A DNA stretch of 64,000 bases from Vibrio cyclitrophicus (GTDB lineage: Bacteria; Pseudomonadota; Gammaproteobacteria; Enterobacterales; Vibrionaceae). The DNA lies in assembly GCA_023206055.1 (NCBI GenBank), contig CP065367.1:1240001-1304000 (forward strand), in the 5' to 3' direction. The notes beneath the pieces were generated by a model. It had not been told where the DNA came from, searched no databases, and worked only from the letters and a program-made list of their open reading frames with translations. The translations under genes were made by a program, and so were the position numbers. This document shows positions 35,170-44,463 of this stretch, one piece after another (position 1 is the first letter of the stretch; the number at the start of each line of letters is the position of its first letter).

Positions 35170-36168
35170 CTAATTTAGCTTCGCTATAGAATCACGCAAC
35201 ACCAAACTACCGGTGGTATTGATGGTGGTCGCTTGCTCTGTTTCACCGACAATTTGCAGGATCGCCTTTTGCGTCATTTGCTCTAATGGCACGCTGACAG
35301 AGGTTAAGCTTGGCGTTAGAAACGCACCGACTTTACTGTTATCAAATCCTACAATAGAGATGTCTTGAGGTAATGAATAACCTAGCTCCGTTAAAGCCTT
35401 AATCGCACCAATCGCCATGTCATCGTTTTCCGACAAGATAGCAGTGGATATGGTTTTACTTTTTACCAGAGCCTGAGCCGCGTGATAACCGCTCTCCATC
35501 GTCCAATCACCTTGAACCACTTTGGACTTATCCAATGTAATACCATGTTTAGTTAACACATCTTGATAGGCTTGGTAGCGTAGCTCATCGGTCGAAGAAC
35601 CGGCTTTACCACGAATCACGGCAATATCGGTATGACCCTGCTCGATGATGTGTTCAACCATCAAGCAAGCGCTCTGATAATGGTCGGTGGTAATGGCGTG
35701 ATTGGGCTTCGACGGCATTTCTCGGTTGAGCACCAAAATCGGTGTATCTGTGCTTTCGATGATCTGAGCAATCTCGCTTTCCGTTAAACATTGCGGATAA
35801 ATGATGATGCCCGCGCACTTCATATCCAGCAGGAAATTAATCGCCTTTCTTTCGTCTTCGGCGCTGTGTTTACCATCGGTGATCACCAGTTGATGATTCG
35901 ACTTTTCGCTGTAAGAAGCCGCGTGATACATCAAGGAAGAGAAGTAAGGGCCATTGAACAACTCATTGGTGATCACGAAACCGATGAAGTTGGTCTTCTT
36001 GGTCGCCAATTGTTGAGCTAACAGGTTTGGTCGATAACCTGTTTCTTGAATCGCATCAAATACCTTTTTCACCACATCTGGACGCACGATGTTCTTGCCA
36101 TTTAAGACACGAGAAACCGTCGACTTAGATACGCCTGCACGGTTCGCAACATCAAGCATGGTTACCAT
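35170..36168 (-). CDS. LacI-family repressor of the 6-phospho-beta-glucosidase gene
   Basis: 332 residues with N-terminal LacI helix-turn-helix (MLDVANRAGVSKSTVSRVLNGKNIVRPDVVKKV) and a periplasmic-binding-protein-like effector domain. It resembles AscG/CelR repressors of beta-glucoside genes. It follows the glycosidase by 99 bases in the same orientation. Its probable operators are the two palindromes upstream of that gene. Confidence 0.87.
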   Translation of the reverse strand: MVTMLDVANRAGVSKSTVSRVLNGKNIVRPDVVKKVFDAIQETGYRPNLLAQQLATKKTNFIGFVITNELFNGPYFSSLMYHAASYSEKSNHQLVITDGKHSAEDERKAINFLLDMKCAGIIIYPQCLTESEIAQIIESTDTPILVLNREMPSKPNHAITTDHYQSACLMVEHIIEQGHTDIAVIRGKAGSSTDELRYQAYQDVLTKHGITLDKSKVVQGDWTMESGYHAAQALVKSKTISTAILSENDDMAIGAIKALTELGYSLPQDISIVGFDNSKVGAFLTPSLTSVSVPLEQMTQKAILQIVGETEQATTINTTGSLVLRDSIAKLN

Positions 36169-36267
36169 TCGCTTCTTTTCCTTTATAAAAAATTAGCCGA
36201 CATAAGCCGACTAATTCATTGCAAAATGACAGCTCACAGTTCTCATAACTGCGCTAGGAAATGCATT

Positions 36268-37707
36268 CTAAATAGTGGCACCGTTAGATGCAATCACGCC
36301 TTTGTACCACTCGAACGACTTCTTACGTTTGCGATCTAAAGTACCGGACTGATCGTTGTGCTTGTCTACATAAATAAATCCGTAGCGTTTTTTCATCTCA
36401 CCGGTGGTGAACGACACCAAATCGATACAGCCCCAAGGGGTATAACCCATCAAGTCAACACCATCAATCGCAACGGCTTTTTTCATCTCTTTGATGTGAT
36501 CGCCAAGGTAAGCAATGCGATAGTCGTCATTAATGCTGCCATCTTCTTCAATGGTATCAACAGCGCCAAAACCGTTTTCAACGATGAACAGCGGTACTTC
36601 ATAACGTTCATACAGAGACGCTAAACAGAAACGCAAACCCGTTGGATCAATTGGCCAGCCCCAATCGCTAGACTGGATGAACGGGTTATCGACCGAGTTT
36701 TCATGACCGCCGTCCATTGTTTCTTCTGTAGATTGATGCGAAGAAGAATCCAAGGTATTTGACATGTAGTAGCTAAAGCCTAAGTAATCAGCCTTGCCTT
36801 CTTTTAGGATCTGCTCATCTTCTGGATGCATTTCAATGTTGAAGCCTTTAATTGCCCAATCACGCTTGGCGTAGCTTGGGTAGTGGCCGCGAACCATCAC
36901 ATCCGAGAAGAAGTAGCGATCACGCATCGCTTGCTGCGCCACCATGATGTCCTCGGGCTTTGAAGAACGAGGGTAGAAAGGCACCATCGCACACATAGCA
37001 CCGATCTGAAGGTCTGGGTTGATCTCGTGACCTTTCTTCACCACCAAAGCACTGGCTACAAACTGGTGGTGAACCGCTTGATACATGGCTTCTTGCGGCT
37101 TTTCGCATTGCGGGAACTTCACGCCAGAACACAACCAACCGAAGATGTCTGCTGAGGTGTTCATCTGATTATTGATCTCGTTAAACGTCATCCAGTACTT
37201 CACTTTGTGCTGATAACGTTCCATCACGGTGGTCGAGTACTTAACAAAGAAATCGATCACTTTACGATTCATCCAACCGCCATATTCTTTGGCTAGGTGG
37301 TAAGGCATTTCAAAATGGCTCAGTGTTACCACTGGCTGAATGCCGTATTTCAGTAGTTCATCAAACAGATCATCGTAAAACGCTAAACCCGCTTCACAGG
37401 GTTCTGATTCATCGCCATTTGGGAAAATGCGTGTCCACGCAATACTAGTTCTGAAACACTTAAAACCCATCTCAGCGAATAACTTAATGTCTTCTTTGTA
37501 ACGATGGTAGAAGTCCACTGCGACTTGGTTTGGATAGTTTTCGCCATCAATCACACCATCGGTGATTCGACGTTGCACGCCATGAGCGCCAGCTGTTAAT
37601 ACATCAACAACACTGACACCTTTACCATTCGCATCCCAGCCACCTTCTAGTTGATGTGCTGCTACTGCACCACCCCATAAAAAATCGTTCGGAAATTCGT
37701 TGTTCAT
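36268..37707 (-). CDS. 6-phospho-beta-glucosidase, GH1 family
   Basis: 479 residues forming a TIM-barrel GH1 enzyme. It begins FPNDFLWGGAVAAHQLEGG. The acid/base Glu is in TFNEINNQ near residue 175 and the nucleophile Glu in FIVENGFGA near residue 375. The motif SFTTGEMKKRYGFIYVD supplies Ser and Lys for the 6-phosphate, so phosphorylated substrates are expected. Length is typical of BglA/AscB. No PTS gene is adjacent; the nearest is EIIBC at 51705-53183. Two LacI-type operators lie 62-109 bases upstream. Confidence 0.92.
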   Translation of the reverse strand: MNNEFPNDFLWGGAVAAHQLEGGWDANGKGVSVVDVLTAGAHGVQRRITDGVIDGENYPNQVAVDFYHRYKEDIKLFAEMGFKCFRTSIAWTRIFPNGDESEPCEAGLAFYDDLFDELLKYGIQPVVTLSHFEMPYHLAKEYGGWMNRKVIDFFVKYSTTVMERYQHKVKYWMTFNEINNQMNTSADIFGWLCSGVKFPQCEKPQEAMYQAVHHQFVASALVVKKGHEINPDLQIGAMCAMVPFYPRSSKPEDIMVAQQAMRDRYFFSDVMVRGHYPSYAKRDWAIKGFNIEMHPEDEQILKEGKADYLGFSYYMSNTLDSSSHQSTEETMDGGHENSVDNPFIQSSDWGWPIDPTGLRFCLASLYERYEVPLFIVENGFGAVDTIEEDGSINDDYRIAYLGDHIKEMKKAVAIDGVDLMGYTPWGCIDLVSFTTGEMKKRYGFIYVDKHNDQSGTLDRKRKKSFEWYKGVIASNGATI

Positions 37708-37768
37708 ACCACTGCTCGCTACAAGTTGTTCGTGAAAAAGATCAGGATTAAAGAGCCAATTGCAACTC

Positions 37769-37816
37769 TGAAATCGATTTCAATAAAATCCAAGATACAG
37801 ACTGAAACCGGTTTCA
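37769..37816. promoter_or_regulatory. Pair of LacI-family operators upstream of the GH1 gene
   Basis: TGAAATCGATTTCA (37769-37782) and TGAAACCGGTTTCA (37803-37816) are perfect 14-bp palindromes with centres 34 bases apart. Sequence type and place suit the LacI-family regulator encoded downstream. Confidence 0.75.
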
Positions 37817-37943
37817 GCAATGTGTTTTCGATCTTTTTTTGATCAGCGGTGGACCAGCGCTATTGAATTAACTTCAACTTCTCGTTTGACCCGTCTACCA
37901 GTGTAGGCTTTATGCTCAGCACCTATTCATCACGAGGTGTTAT

Positions 37944-38858
37944 ATGTCTACCCATCGTTCCTTTGTTGTACCTCAACCATTGCTTTCTTTTTTCAATGGA
38001 TTATCTAATCCCATAAAAGGTATTACGCTCGCTTTAATCTCGAACGCTTTATTTATTTTAGTCGGCGTGATTGTGCGAGAGCTCAGCCAAACCATCGATA
38101 TTTTCCAGATATTGCTATTTCGACAACTGGTTTTTGTCACTTTATTAATGCCCTCGATCGTCAGTAACATGGACGCGATGCTCAATCCTAAAATGGTCTC
38201 GATGCATGTGTGGCGTGTCACGGGAGCGTTCATCGCGCTCTACTTTAGCTTCTTAACGGTGAGTAATATTCCGTTTGCCGACGCAACGGCGTTAGGATTT
38301 ATGAAGGTATTATTTGTGGCAATCATTTCCCGCCAGTTCCTGCAAGAAAACGTAGGCTGGGCAAGAATGACGACCATATTGGTAGGGTTTACTGGGGTGA
38401 TCTTGGTCGTGCAACCCACTCTCGAAAGCGAGTCTCTGTTCTATGTTGGAACAGGCTTAGTAGCCGCATTAGGGGCAGCGGTTGCCGTGATTTGTGTGAG
38501 GAAAATGGCGAATGTGGAATCCAAGGTTGTGGTGCTAGCCTACCAAGCTATATTCGTGGGGGTTGTTGCTCTGATTCCCGCGATTATCGAATGGCAATGG
38601 CCGACTTGGTCTGAACTGGCTTTACTGGTGTTGGTTGGCTCTATCTCTTCCATCGGCCAATGGTTTGGTGTCACAGCTTACAAGTGGGGAGAAGCGAACG
38701 TGGTATCGAATGTCGAATATTCACAGATGATCTACTCAATGATTCTTGGGTACCTGTTGTTCGCGGAATTACCAAACAACTTAGCTTTGATTGGTGCCGC
38801 AGTGATTATTTTGAGTGCTGTTATGCCTTTTATAATCCAGCTAAAGAGAAGCCAGTAA
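37944..38858 (+). CDS. DMT-superfamily (EamA) transporter
   Basis: 304 residues with about ten membrane helices in two EamA repeats (for example LFRQLVFVTLLMPSIVSN in the first and LIGAAVIILSAVMPFII at the end). It belongs to the drug/metabolite transporter superfamily. The N-terminus (about 25 residues) precedes the first helix. Divergent from the glycosidase; the gap holds the LacI operators, which belong to the other gene. Substrate unknown. Confidence 0.87.
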   Translation: MSTHRSFVVPQPLLSFFNGLSNPIKGITLALISNALFILVGVIVRELSQTIDIFQILLFRQLVFVTLLMPSIVSNMDAMLNPKMVSMHVWRVTGAFIALYFSFLTVSNIPFADATALGFMKVLFVAIISRQFLQENVGWARMTTILVGFTGVILVVQPTLESESLFYVGTGLVAALGAAVAVICVRKMANVESKVVVLAYQAIFVGVVALIPAIIEWQWPTWSELALLVLVGSISSIGQWFGVTAYKWGEANVVSNVEYSQMIYSMILGYLLFAELPNNLALIGAAVIILSAVMPFIIQLKRSQ

Positions 38859-38924
38859 TTCACAATTCCATTTGTCCCTACCAACTTGATAGGGGCATTG
38901 TTTTTCCTGAACTAAAGCTTGTTC

Positions 38925-39452
38925 TTAATGCTGCTCCAAATACTGGTCATGTTGTGATTTACCAGAGTGGTCTTGAGTTCCAGAGTAGTACTGTACGAGC
39001 GTTTGATCGGCTAAAGTGAGGTGAATCCAACCCTCTTTGACTCTCAACCAATTGGTGCCGCTTGTCTCATAGACGATAGGAAAGCTGCCCCAGCCTGACT
39101 CTGATACTTGCAGTTCTTGGAAGCGATTAATCGGGGTGAGTTTATTGCTGTTGAAGTCAGCATTGGAGTAAACCAGCAGAGGCTCGATAGCATCGGTTGG
39201 CTTAAACGTATAACAACTGACAGACTCTGAAGTGCGGTCGAACCATTGGTAAGGCTGTGCGCCCGTTAAATCATAAACGGTGCAGTCGTTGAATTGAATC
39301 GCCCACTCTTGGTGAGCCTTAAAGCCAAGGTATCCAATGGGCTGTGATGGTTGCTCAGGCTTCGAGCCAGTTTCTTGTTCATGCACCAGCTCTGAGGTAG
39401 CACATCCCATAAGCCCAAGACTAAAAAGAAAAGTCACAGCACGCTTCATCAT
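38925..39452 (-). CDS. Putative lipoprotein, 175 residues
   Basis: The signal peptide ends in a lipobox (GLMGCATS), so the protein is probably lipid-anchored. The mature part contains Ser-rich spacer residues and a mixed beta region (LGFKAHQEWAIQFNDCTVYDL, WLRVKEGWIHL), which might form an SH3-like beta domain. I recognise no family. Convergent with the DMT gene. The start could be either of two adjacent ATGs. Confidence 0.72.
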   Translation of the reverse strand: MMKRAVTFLFSLGLMGCATSELVHEQETGSKPEQPSQPIGYLGFKAHQEWAIQFNDCTVYDLTGAQPYQWFDRTSESVSCYTFKPTDAIEPLLVYSNADFNSNKLTPINRFQELQVSESGWGSFPIVYETSGTNWLRVKEGWIHLTLADQTLVQYYSGTQDHSGKSQHDQYLEQH

Positions 39453-39503
39453 AGTAATACCTCAGTTCCGTTCATAGATGATTAACTCCATTAAGTCTTT
39501 ACA

Positions 39504-39893
39504 TTAAACGGTAAGTTCCAAGCGATTACCATCAGGATCGAGTACACAGCTCTCATAATAGCCATCACCTGTTCTTCTTGGCCCATCTAAGCGCTCATAA
39601 CCCTCTTCAACTAAGCGACTTGTGAGTGCATCGACCGCCTCTTCAGATCCTAGCGAAATCGCCATATGAATGAAGCCGGTGAATTGATCATAGATGTCAT
39701 CTTTCGATTCAGGAACCGAATCCATTTCCATAATCTCTAAGCGGCTACCACTCTCAAAAGACAAGAAGTAGGAAGAGAAGCCTTTGCTTGGGTTGTGATA
39801 TTTCTGGTTAGACGTTGCGCCAAAGTAATCTTCATAAAAGCGTTTAAGTACTTCGAGTTGTTTAGTCCAAATTGCGATGTGTTCAATCTTCAT
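39504..39893 (-). CDS. VOC-family (glyoxalase/bleomycin-resistance-like) protein
   Basis: 129 residues from ATG 39893 with AGGTG upstream; a GTG three codons earlier overlaps that site. The vicinal-oxygen-chelate fold is visible: KIEHIAIWTKQLEVLKRFYEDYFGA at the start and SCVLDPDGNRLELTV at the end with a metal-binding Glu. Other metal ligands are His6 region and Glu in SRLEIMEM. Members include glyoxalases, dioxygenases and resistance proteins. The substrate is unassigned. Confidence 0.86.
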   Translation of the reverse strand: MKIEHIAIWTKQLEVLKRFYEDYFGATSNQKYHNPSKGFSSYFLSFESGSRLEIMEMDSVPESKDDIYDQFTGFIHMAISLGSEEAVDALTSRLVEEGYERLDGPRRTGDGYYESCVLDPDGNRLELTV

Positions 39894-40089
39894 TTTGTTC
39901 ACCTAATGTTTATGTCTGACACTAGATTACCCGCCAAATCAGGAAGGATAAACAGAACGAAATTCATCGAAGCTGTTCCTGTTTAAGGACTCAAACTTAT
40001 GTCCATAACTGCACAGTATTGGCGTCTATGTTTGTGTAATAGTTATCTTTCCTCCATAGTTGGGTTTTACACATTCTGAGATATACGCC

Positions 40090-40989
40090 GTGAACTTTCT
40101 AAAATTAATAACTCTCGCTGCGATATGGGGCGGTTCGTTTCTGTTCATGAGAATTGCCGCTAATCCATTGGGCCCAGCGGTATTGATTGAAGCTCGAGTG
40201 CTGTTTGCTGCCGTCACTCTACTGTTGGTTTCTTTTTATCTGAAAAGGAAGCTTTCTTTTAATGCCCATGCGAAGCACTTCTTTATTCTTGGATTGTTCA
40301 ACACTGCGGTTCCCTTTTTACTTTTCGCTTATGCCGCACAGACTCTCAATGCCTCGACACTCGCTATCTTGAACTCGACTGCGCCAATTTGGGCCGCAAT
40401 CATTGGTGCAATATGGACCAAAACAACACTCGAGGCGAGGGTTCTGTTAGGGCTTGGGATTGGGGTTACGGGGGTTGGCGTGCTAGTCGGTTGGGATGCG
40501 ATGAACATTGGTCGTGAGGCTGTGCTTCCTATCTTTGCGGCGGTGATGGCTGCCTTTAGTTACGGAATCGCGTCAAACTATACCAAACAAGCACCTAAAA
40601 TTGAGGCATTCAATAATGCTCATGGCAGCATGTGGGCGGCGGTATTAATCGTGTTGCCGTTTGTCTTTTTCATGCCGATGAGAGAGGCTCCGGATCTGAC
40701 CATCACCACATCGGTGATCTTATTAGGTGCCGTATGTACAGGGCTTGCTTACTTGCTTTACTTCAATCTCGTATCTGAATTGGGAGCGCCTTCGGCTCTG
40801 TCTGTTACCTTTCTGATTCCAGTGTTTGGTATCTTGTGGGGCAACCTTTTCCTAGGCGAAGCGATTGGTCTTAACACCATTTTCGGATCGGTTCTTGTTA
40901 TTACCGGCACCATGTTAGTGACCGGTATGACGCCTTCTAAGATGATAGAAAGCGCCAAACAAAAACGAGCGGCAAGAGCGGCTCGTTAA
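40090..40989 (+). CDS. DMT-superfamily (EamA) transporter
   Basis: About 299 residues from GTG 40090, a start that places the first helix (LKLITLAAIWGGSFLFMRIA) at the N-terminus, as usual for this family. A TTG at 40060 would add ten residues and is the alternative. Two EamA repeats with ten helices are present, with LGAPSALSVTFLIPVFGILWGNLFLGE in the second. Same superfamily as 37944-38858 but not a close copy. Substrate unknown. Confidence 0.86.
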   Translation: MNFLKLITLAAIWGGSFLFMRIAANPLGPAVLIEARVLFAAVTLLLVSFYLKRKLSFNAHAKHFFILGLFNTAVPFLLFAYAAQTLNASTLAILNSTAPIWAAIIGAIWTKTTLEARVLLGLGIGVTGVGVLVGWDAMNIGREAVLPIFAAVMAAFSYGIASNYTKQAPKIEAFNNAHGSMWAAVLIVLPFVFFMPMREAPDLTITTSVILLGAVCTGLAYLLYFNLVSELGAPSALSVTFLIPVFGILWGNLFLGEAIGLNTIFGSVLVITGTMLVTGMTPSKMIESAKQKRAARAAR

Positions 40990-41100
40990 TCAGATTCCTA
41001 TAAGCTCTTAGCACATCAGCAATGAACACATAGAACCTCAGCAATGCATGCTGAATGGCTTTAAAAAGTTAACCAACTGACGGTTAACCTGGAGAAGCCT

Positions 41101-42003
41101 TTAATCAGCCATGTATTGTTGAATCTTGTTTCTCAACCACTGATGAGCTGGGTTTGAATCGGTCCGTTTATGCCAGATCATGTATTGCTGCATAGGTAAT
41201 ATTTCAAACGGCTGATCCAACACTTGAAGCTGAAAGGCTTCGGCAAATTGATTGGCAAAATCACGCGACGTGCTGCCGACACAATCTGAGCCCGATACCA
41301 GCACACACATGGTCATCAATGAGTCGCACTCTGCACTGACTTTCCTTTGTTTTAGTGGCGACTTGGTAAAATAATCTGCTGTATGTAGACGAGTTCGACG
41401 CATCCTAAAAGTGATATGCTTTTCATTGTAATATTGCTCTTCAGTTACCGAACCAGCAATTCTCGAATGCCCCTTTCGAGCTATCAGCACCAGCTCATCC
41501 TCAATCATAAGCTGCTTCATATACCCATGAACTTGAGGGTAATGGATATCAATGGCTAAATCGGCTTGCTGCATGCTTAAGCTTTGAAGAAGCTCTTCTT
41601 CGTTGTTCGGTACCATACTGAACTCAATTGAGATATTTCCCAACGTTTCATCTTGCTCTGCAAGAGGTTGAAGCTTGGTTAAACCGATCTCATTAACCAG
41701 AATTCGAAACACATGATGTTGCTGATTATCGAACTGTTTTAAGGTGCTGACTGCGCTGGTTATGCCTTCAAGGGCAGGCTCCACTCGGTTTGCTAATTGC
41801 ACGGCAGCGTTAGTTGGAATAATCCCACGTCCTTCACGAATAAACAGATCAGTATCAAGCTGAGATTGCAGTCGCTTTAATGCTCCACTCACCCCAGGCT
41901 GAGTCATACCAAGCGATTCTGATGCTAAGGTGATCGACTGCAGTCGATACACTTCCAAAAATACGCTCAGTAAATTTAGATCTAACTTTTCAACATCACT
42001 CAC
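41101..42003 (-). CDS. LysR-family regulator of the divergent alkyl sulfatase
   Basis: 300 residues from GTG 42003, which has GGAGAG seven bases upstream; the GTG at 42009 lacks that spacing. The helix-turn-helix is QSITLASESLGMTQPGVSGALKRLQ. The C-terminal domain is of the LeuO/NodD type. It is divergent from the sulfatase, with a T-N11-A box (42083-42107) between them. The likely effector is an alkyl sulfate or its breakdown product, by inference from context. Confidence 0.87.
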   Translation of the reverse strand: MSDVEKLDLNLLSVFLEVYRLQSITLASESLGMTQPGVSGALKRLQSQLDTDLFIREGRGIIPTNAAVQLANRVEPALEGITSAVSTLKQFDNQQHHVFRILVNEIGLTKLQPLAEQDETLGNISIEFSMVPNNEEELLQSLSMQQADLAIDIHYPQVHGYMKQLMIEDELVLIARKGHSRIAGSVTEEQYYNEKHITFRMRRTRLHTADYFTKSPLKQRKVSAECDSLMTMCVLVSGSDCVGSTSRDFANQFAEAFQLQVLDQPFEILPMQQYMIWHKRTDSNPAHQWLRNKIQQYMAD

Positions 42004-42082
42004 GGTCACTCTCCATGTTTAGGTGCACTCGCGTTACATATACGACAAGCTTTGCGCTTCAATCTGCTACTTTTAAGCATAC

Positions 42083-42107
42083 AACACATAACAGTTCGTG
42101 ATGTGTT
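42083..42107. promoter_or_regulatory. LysR-type operator (T-N11-A) upstream of alkyl sulfatase
   Basis: AACACAT and ATGTGTT form a perfect 7-bp inverted repeat with an 11-base spacer, giving T-N11-A. It is 86 bases before the sulfatase start and within the divergent gap. Confidence 0.7.
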
Positions 42108-42192
42108 AAATAAAGCTTACTTTATTTTTTACTATATGTCTTATTCCTATAATCGCCTCAACGAAACAAAATTCTGAAATGAAGAGGCTCTT

Positions 42193-44265
42193 ATGACGAC
42201 TTCACGCCCGTTCAAAAACGCATCACTATTCCTAGCTATCTCGCTCGCATTTCCAGCCGTTGCTGCTAACCATGACCACGCACACTTCAGTGAAATTGGC
42301 GACCAAGGTGGCAAAAGCGCAACCGAGATGACCACCAAAGCAAACCAAGAGTTCGCAAAAACACTCAACTTTGCCGACACTCGAGCTTTCGACAATAACA
42401 ACAAAGGTCTGATTGCTAGCTTTGATCAAGAGACGGGCGACATCATTCGTAATAGCTTTAACTTCATCGACCCGAGTGTAACGAATGCAGACCAAGCACC
42501 TGATTCGGTTAACCCTTCACTTTGGCGCCAAGCGGTATTGAACCAAGCGGCAGAAGGTTTATATGAGGTTGTTCCGGGTAAAGTTTACCAAGTTCGAGGG
42601 GCAGATTTAGCGTCTATCTCTTTCATTCGTAGTGACAACGGTTGGATCGCCTACGACGTTCTTCTCACCAAAGAGGCAGCCGCTAAATCACTCAAATTCT
42701 TCAAGAATAATGTGCCTGATGGCGGTGAACTGCCCGTCGTTGCCATGATTTACTCTCACTCGCACGCTGATCACTTTGGTGGCGCAAGAGCAATCAAAGA
42801 CGCGTACCCAGATGTAAAAGTGTACGGTTCGAAAAACATTACTAAAGAGATCGTCGACGAAAACGTATTGGCGGGTAATGCAATGTCTCGTCGTACTGCT
42901 TATCAATATGGCGCAACCCTGAACCGACACGAACACGGTATTGTTGATGCGGCACTGTCGAAAGGATTATCGACGGGTAGCATTACTTACGTACTGCCTG
43001 ACTACGAGCTGAACCACAGCGAAGAGATTGAAACTCTGGTTATCGACGGCCTAGAAATGCAATTCATGGATGCTTCAGGTACCGAAGCAGCATCAGAAAT
43101 GGTGACGTATATTCCAAGCATGAAAGCACTTTGGACTGGCGAACTGACCTACCAAGGCATGCATAACCTGTACACGCTTCGTGGCGCTAAAGTACGTGAC
43201 GGTTTGAAGTGGTCTAAAAAGATCAACGAGATGCTCGTCACTTGGGGTGAAGATACTGAGGTGCTGTTTGCGTCTCACTCATCGCCAATTTGGGGCGAAC
43301 AAGAGATCTCTGATTACCTAAAAATGCAGCGTGACGCTTACGGTTTTACTCATAACCAAACGCTTCGCTTAGCCAATAACGGTGTAGTTCTACAAGACAT
43401 CGGTGACGAGATTTACAAGGTCATGCCGGACAGCATTCAACAGTCTTGGCACACCAACGGTTACCACGGTACTTACTCGCACAACGCTCGCGCTGTGTAC
43501 AACATGTACCTTGGTTACTTCGACATGAACCCAGCTAACCTAAACCCATTACCAATCGAACCAGAGTCAGTGAAGTTTGTTGAGTACATGGGCGGCAGCG
43601 ACGCTGTGATTGAAAAAGCGCAACAAGATTTCCAAGAAGGTGAATACCGCTTCGTTGCAACTGCACTGAATAAGGTTATTCAAGCAGAACCGGAAAACAA
43701 AGTCGCACGTGGCTTACTGGCAGATACTTACGAGCAATTGGGTTATCTATCAGAAGGTGCAGGTTGGAGAAACATCTACCTAACCGGCGCTCAAGAGCTT
43801 CGCATTGGCACACAACCGGGCGCACCAAAGACTGCATCTCCGGATGTGTTAGCAAACATGACGATTGAAAACCTACTCGATTACTTAGCGGTAAAAGTGG
43901 ATTCTCTAAAAGCGCAAAACACACCATTTACAATGAACATTCAATTACCTGATGTGAAAGAGTTCTACTACGTAGAAATGTCTAACGGTAACCTGAACAA
44001 CATTCAAGTATCAGAGCTACAAGATGCGGATACGACACTGATCATCAATAAGTCTGATGTGTCTGATATCGTGCTTAAGAAAACGAGCCTTGGAAAACTG
44101 TTAGAAGACGGACAAGCAGGAGTAAAAGGTGATAAGACATCGCTTAATAAACTGCTGAATTCTCTGACTGAAGCCGACGCCTCTTTTGAGATTGTACCGC
44201 GCCCGAATAAAGGCGAAGAAGTTGATGCCGAGCTATACAAAGATTCAGCTGTGCACGCTCATTAA
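42193..44265 (+). CDS. Alkyl sulfatase, SdsA1/BDS1-like, exported
   Basis: 690 residues. A signal peptide (AISLAFPAVAAN, cleavage near residue 25) directs it to the periplasm or outside. A metallo-beta-lactamase domain carries HSHADHFGGARA with the zinc-binding HxHxDH near residues 188-193, and further His residues in SHSSPIWG. A helical dimerisation region (about 430-530) and a C-terminal SCP2-like domain (about 545-690) complete the SdsA1 architecture. It hydrolyses linear alkyl sulfates such as dodecyl sulfate. LysR gene divergent. Confidence 0.9.
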   Translation: MTTSRPFKNASLFLAISLAFPAVAANHDHAHFSEIGDQGGKSATEMTTKANQEFAKTLNFADTRAFDNNNKGLIASFDQETGDIIRNSFNFIDPSVTNADQAPDSVNPSLWRQAVLNQAAEGLYEVVPGKVYQVRGADLASISFIRSDNGWIAYDVLLTKEAAAKSLKFFKNNVPDGGELPVVAMIYSHSHADHFGGARAIKDAYPDVKVYGSKNITKEIVDENVLAGNAMSRRTAYQYGATLNRHEHGIVDAALSKGLSTGSITYVLPDYELNHSEEIETLVIDGLEMQFMDASGTEAASEMVTYIPSMKALWTGELTYQGMHNLYTLRGAKVRDGLKWSKKINEMLVTWGEDTEVLFASHSSPIWGEQEISDYLKMQRDAYGFTHNQTLRLANNGVVLQDIGDEIYKVMPDSIQQSWHTNGYHGTYSHNARAVYNMYLGYFDMNPANLNPLPIEPESVKFVEYMGGSDAVIEKAQQDFQEGEYRFVATALNKVIQAEPENKVARGLLADTYEQLGYLSEGAGWRNIYLTGAQELRIGTQPGAPKTASPDVLANMTIENLLDYLAVKVDSLKAQNTPFTMNIQLPDVKEFYYVEMSNGNLNNIQVSELQDADTTLIINKSDVSDIVLKKTSLGKLLEDGQAGVKGDKTSLNKLLNSLTEADASFEIVPRPNKGEEVDAELYKDSAVHAH

Positions 44266-44310
44266 ACGCCGGATACACTAAATAAAAACAACAGCAGTTA
44301 GCTAGAAAAA

Positions 44311-44362
44311 ACGTTCTATAAAGAACATAAAACAAGCCCCAACCTTTTGGTCGGGGCTTTCT
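44311..44362. terminator. Terminators between the sulfatase and LysR genes
   Basis: GTTCTATAAAGAAC and AAGCCCCAACC/GGTCGGGGCTT form two adjacent hairpins. T-runs on each side allow termination in both directions. Confidence 0.75.
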
Positions 44363-44463
44363 TATTTGTTCTCAATGAGTGCTCCTTGGACGCTACTACG
44401 TTTGCTCTCTTACTGAAGCTGATAACTTGCTGAAACTGATAACCAGCCGAAACTGAACACTTA

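Noticed and set aside
44004..44335. Minus-strand frames opposite the alkyl sulfatase 3' end
   Set aside because: Shadows of the sulfatase gene and of its terminators.
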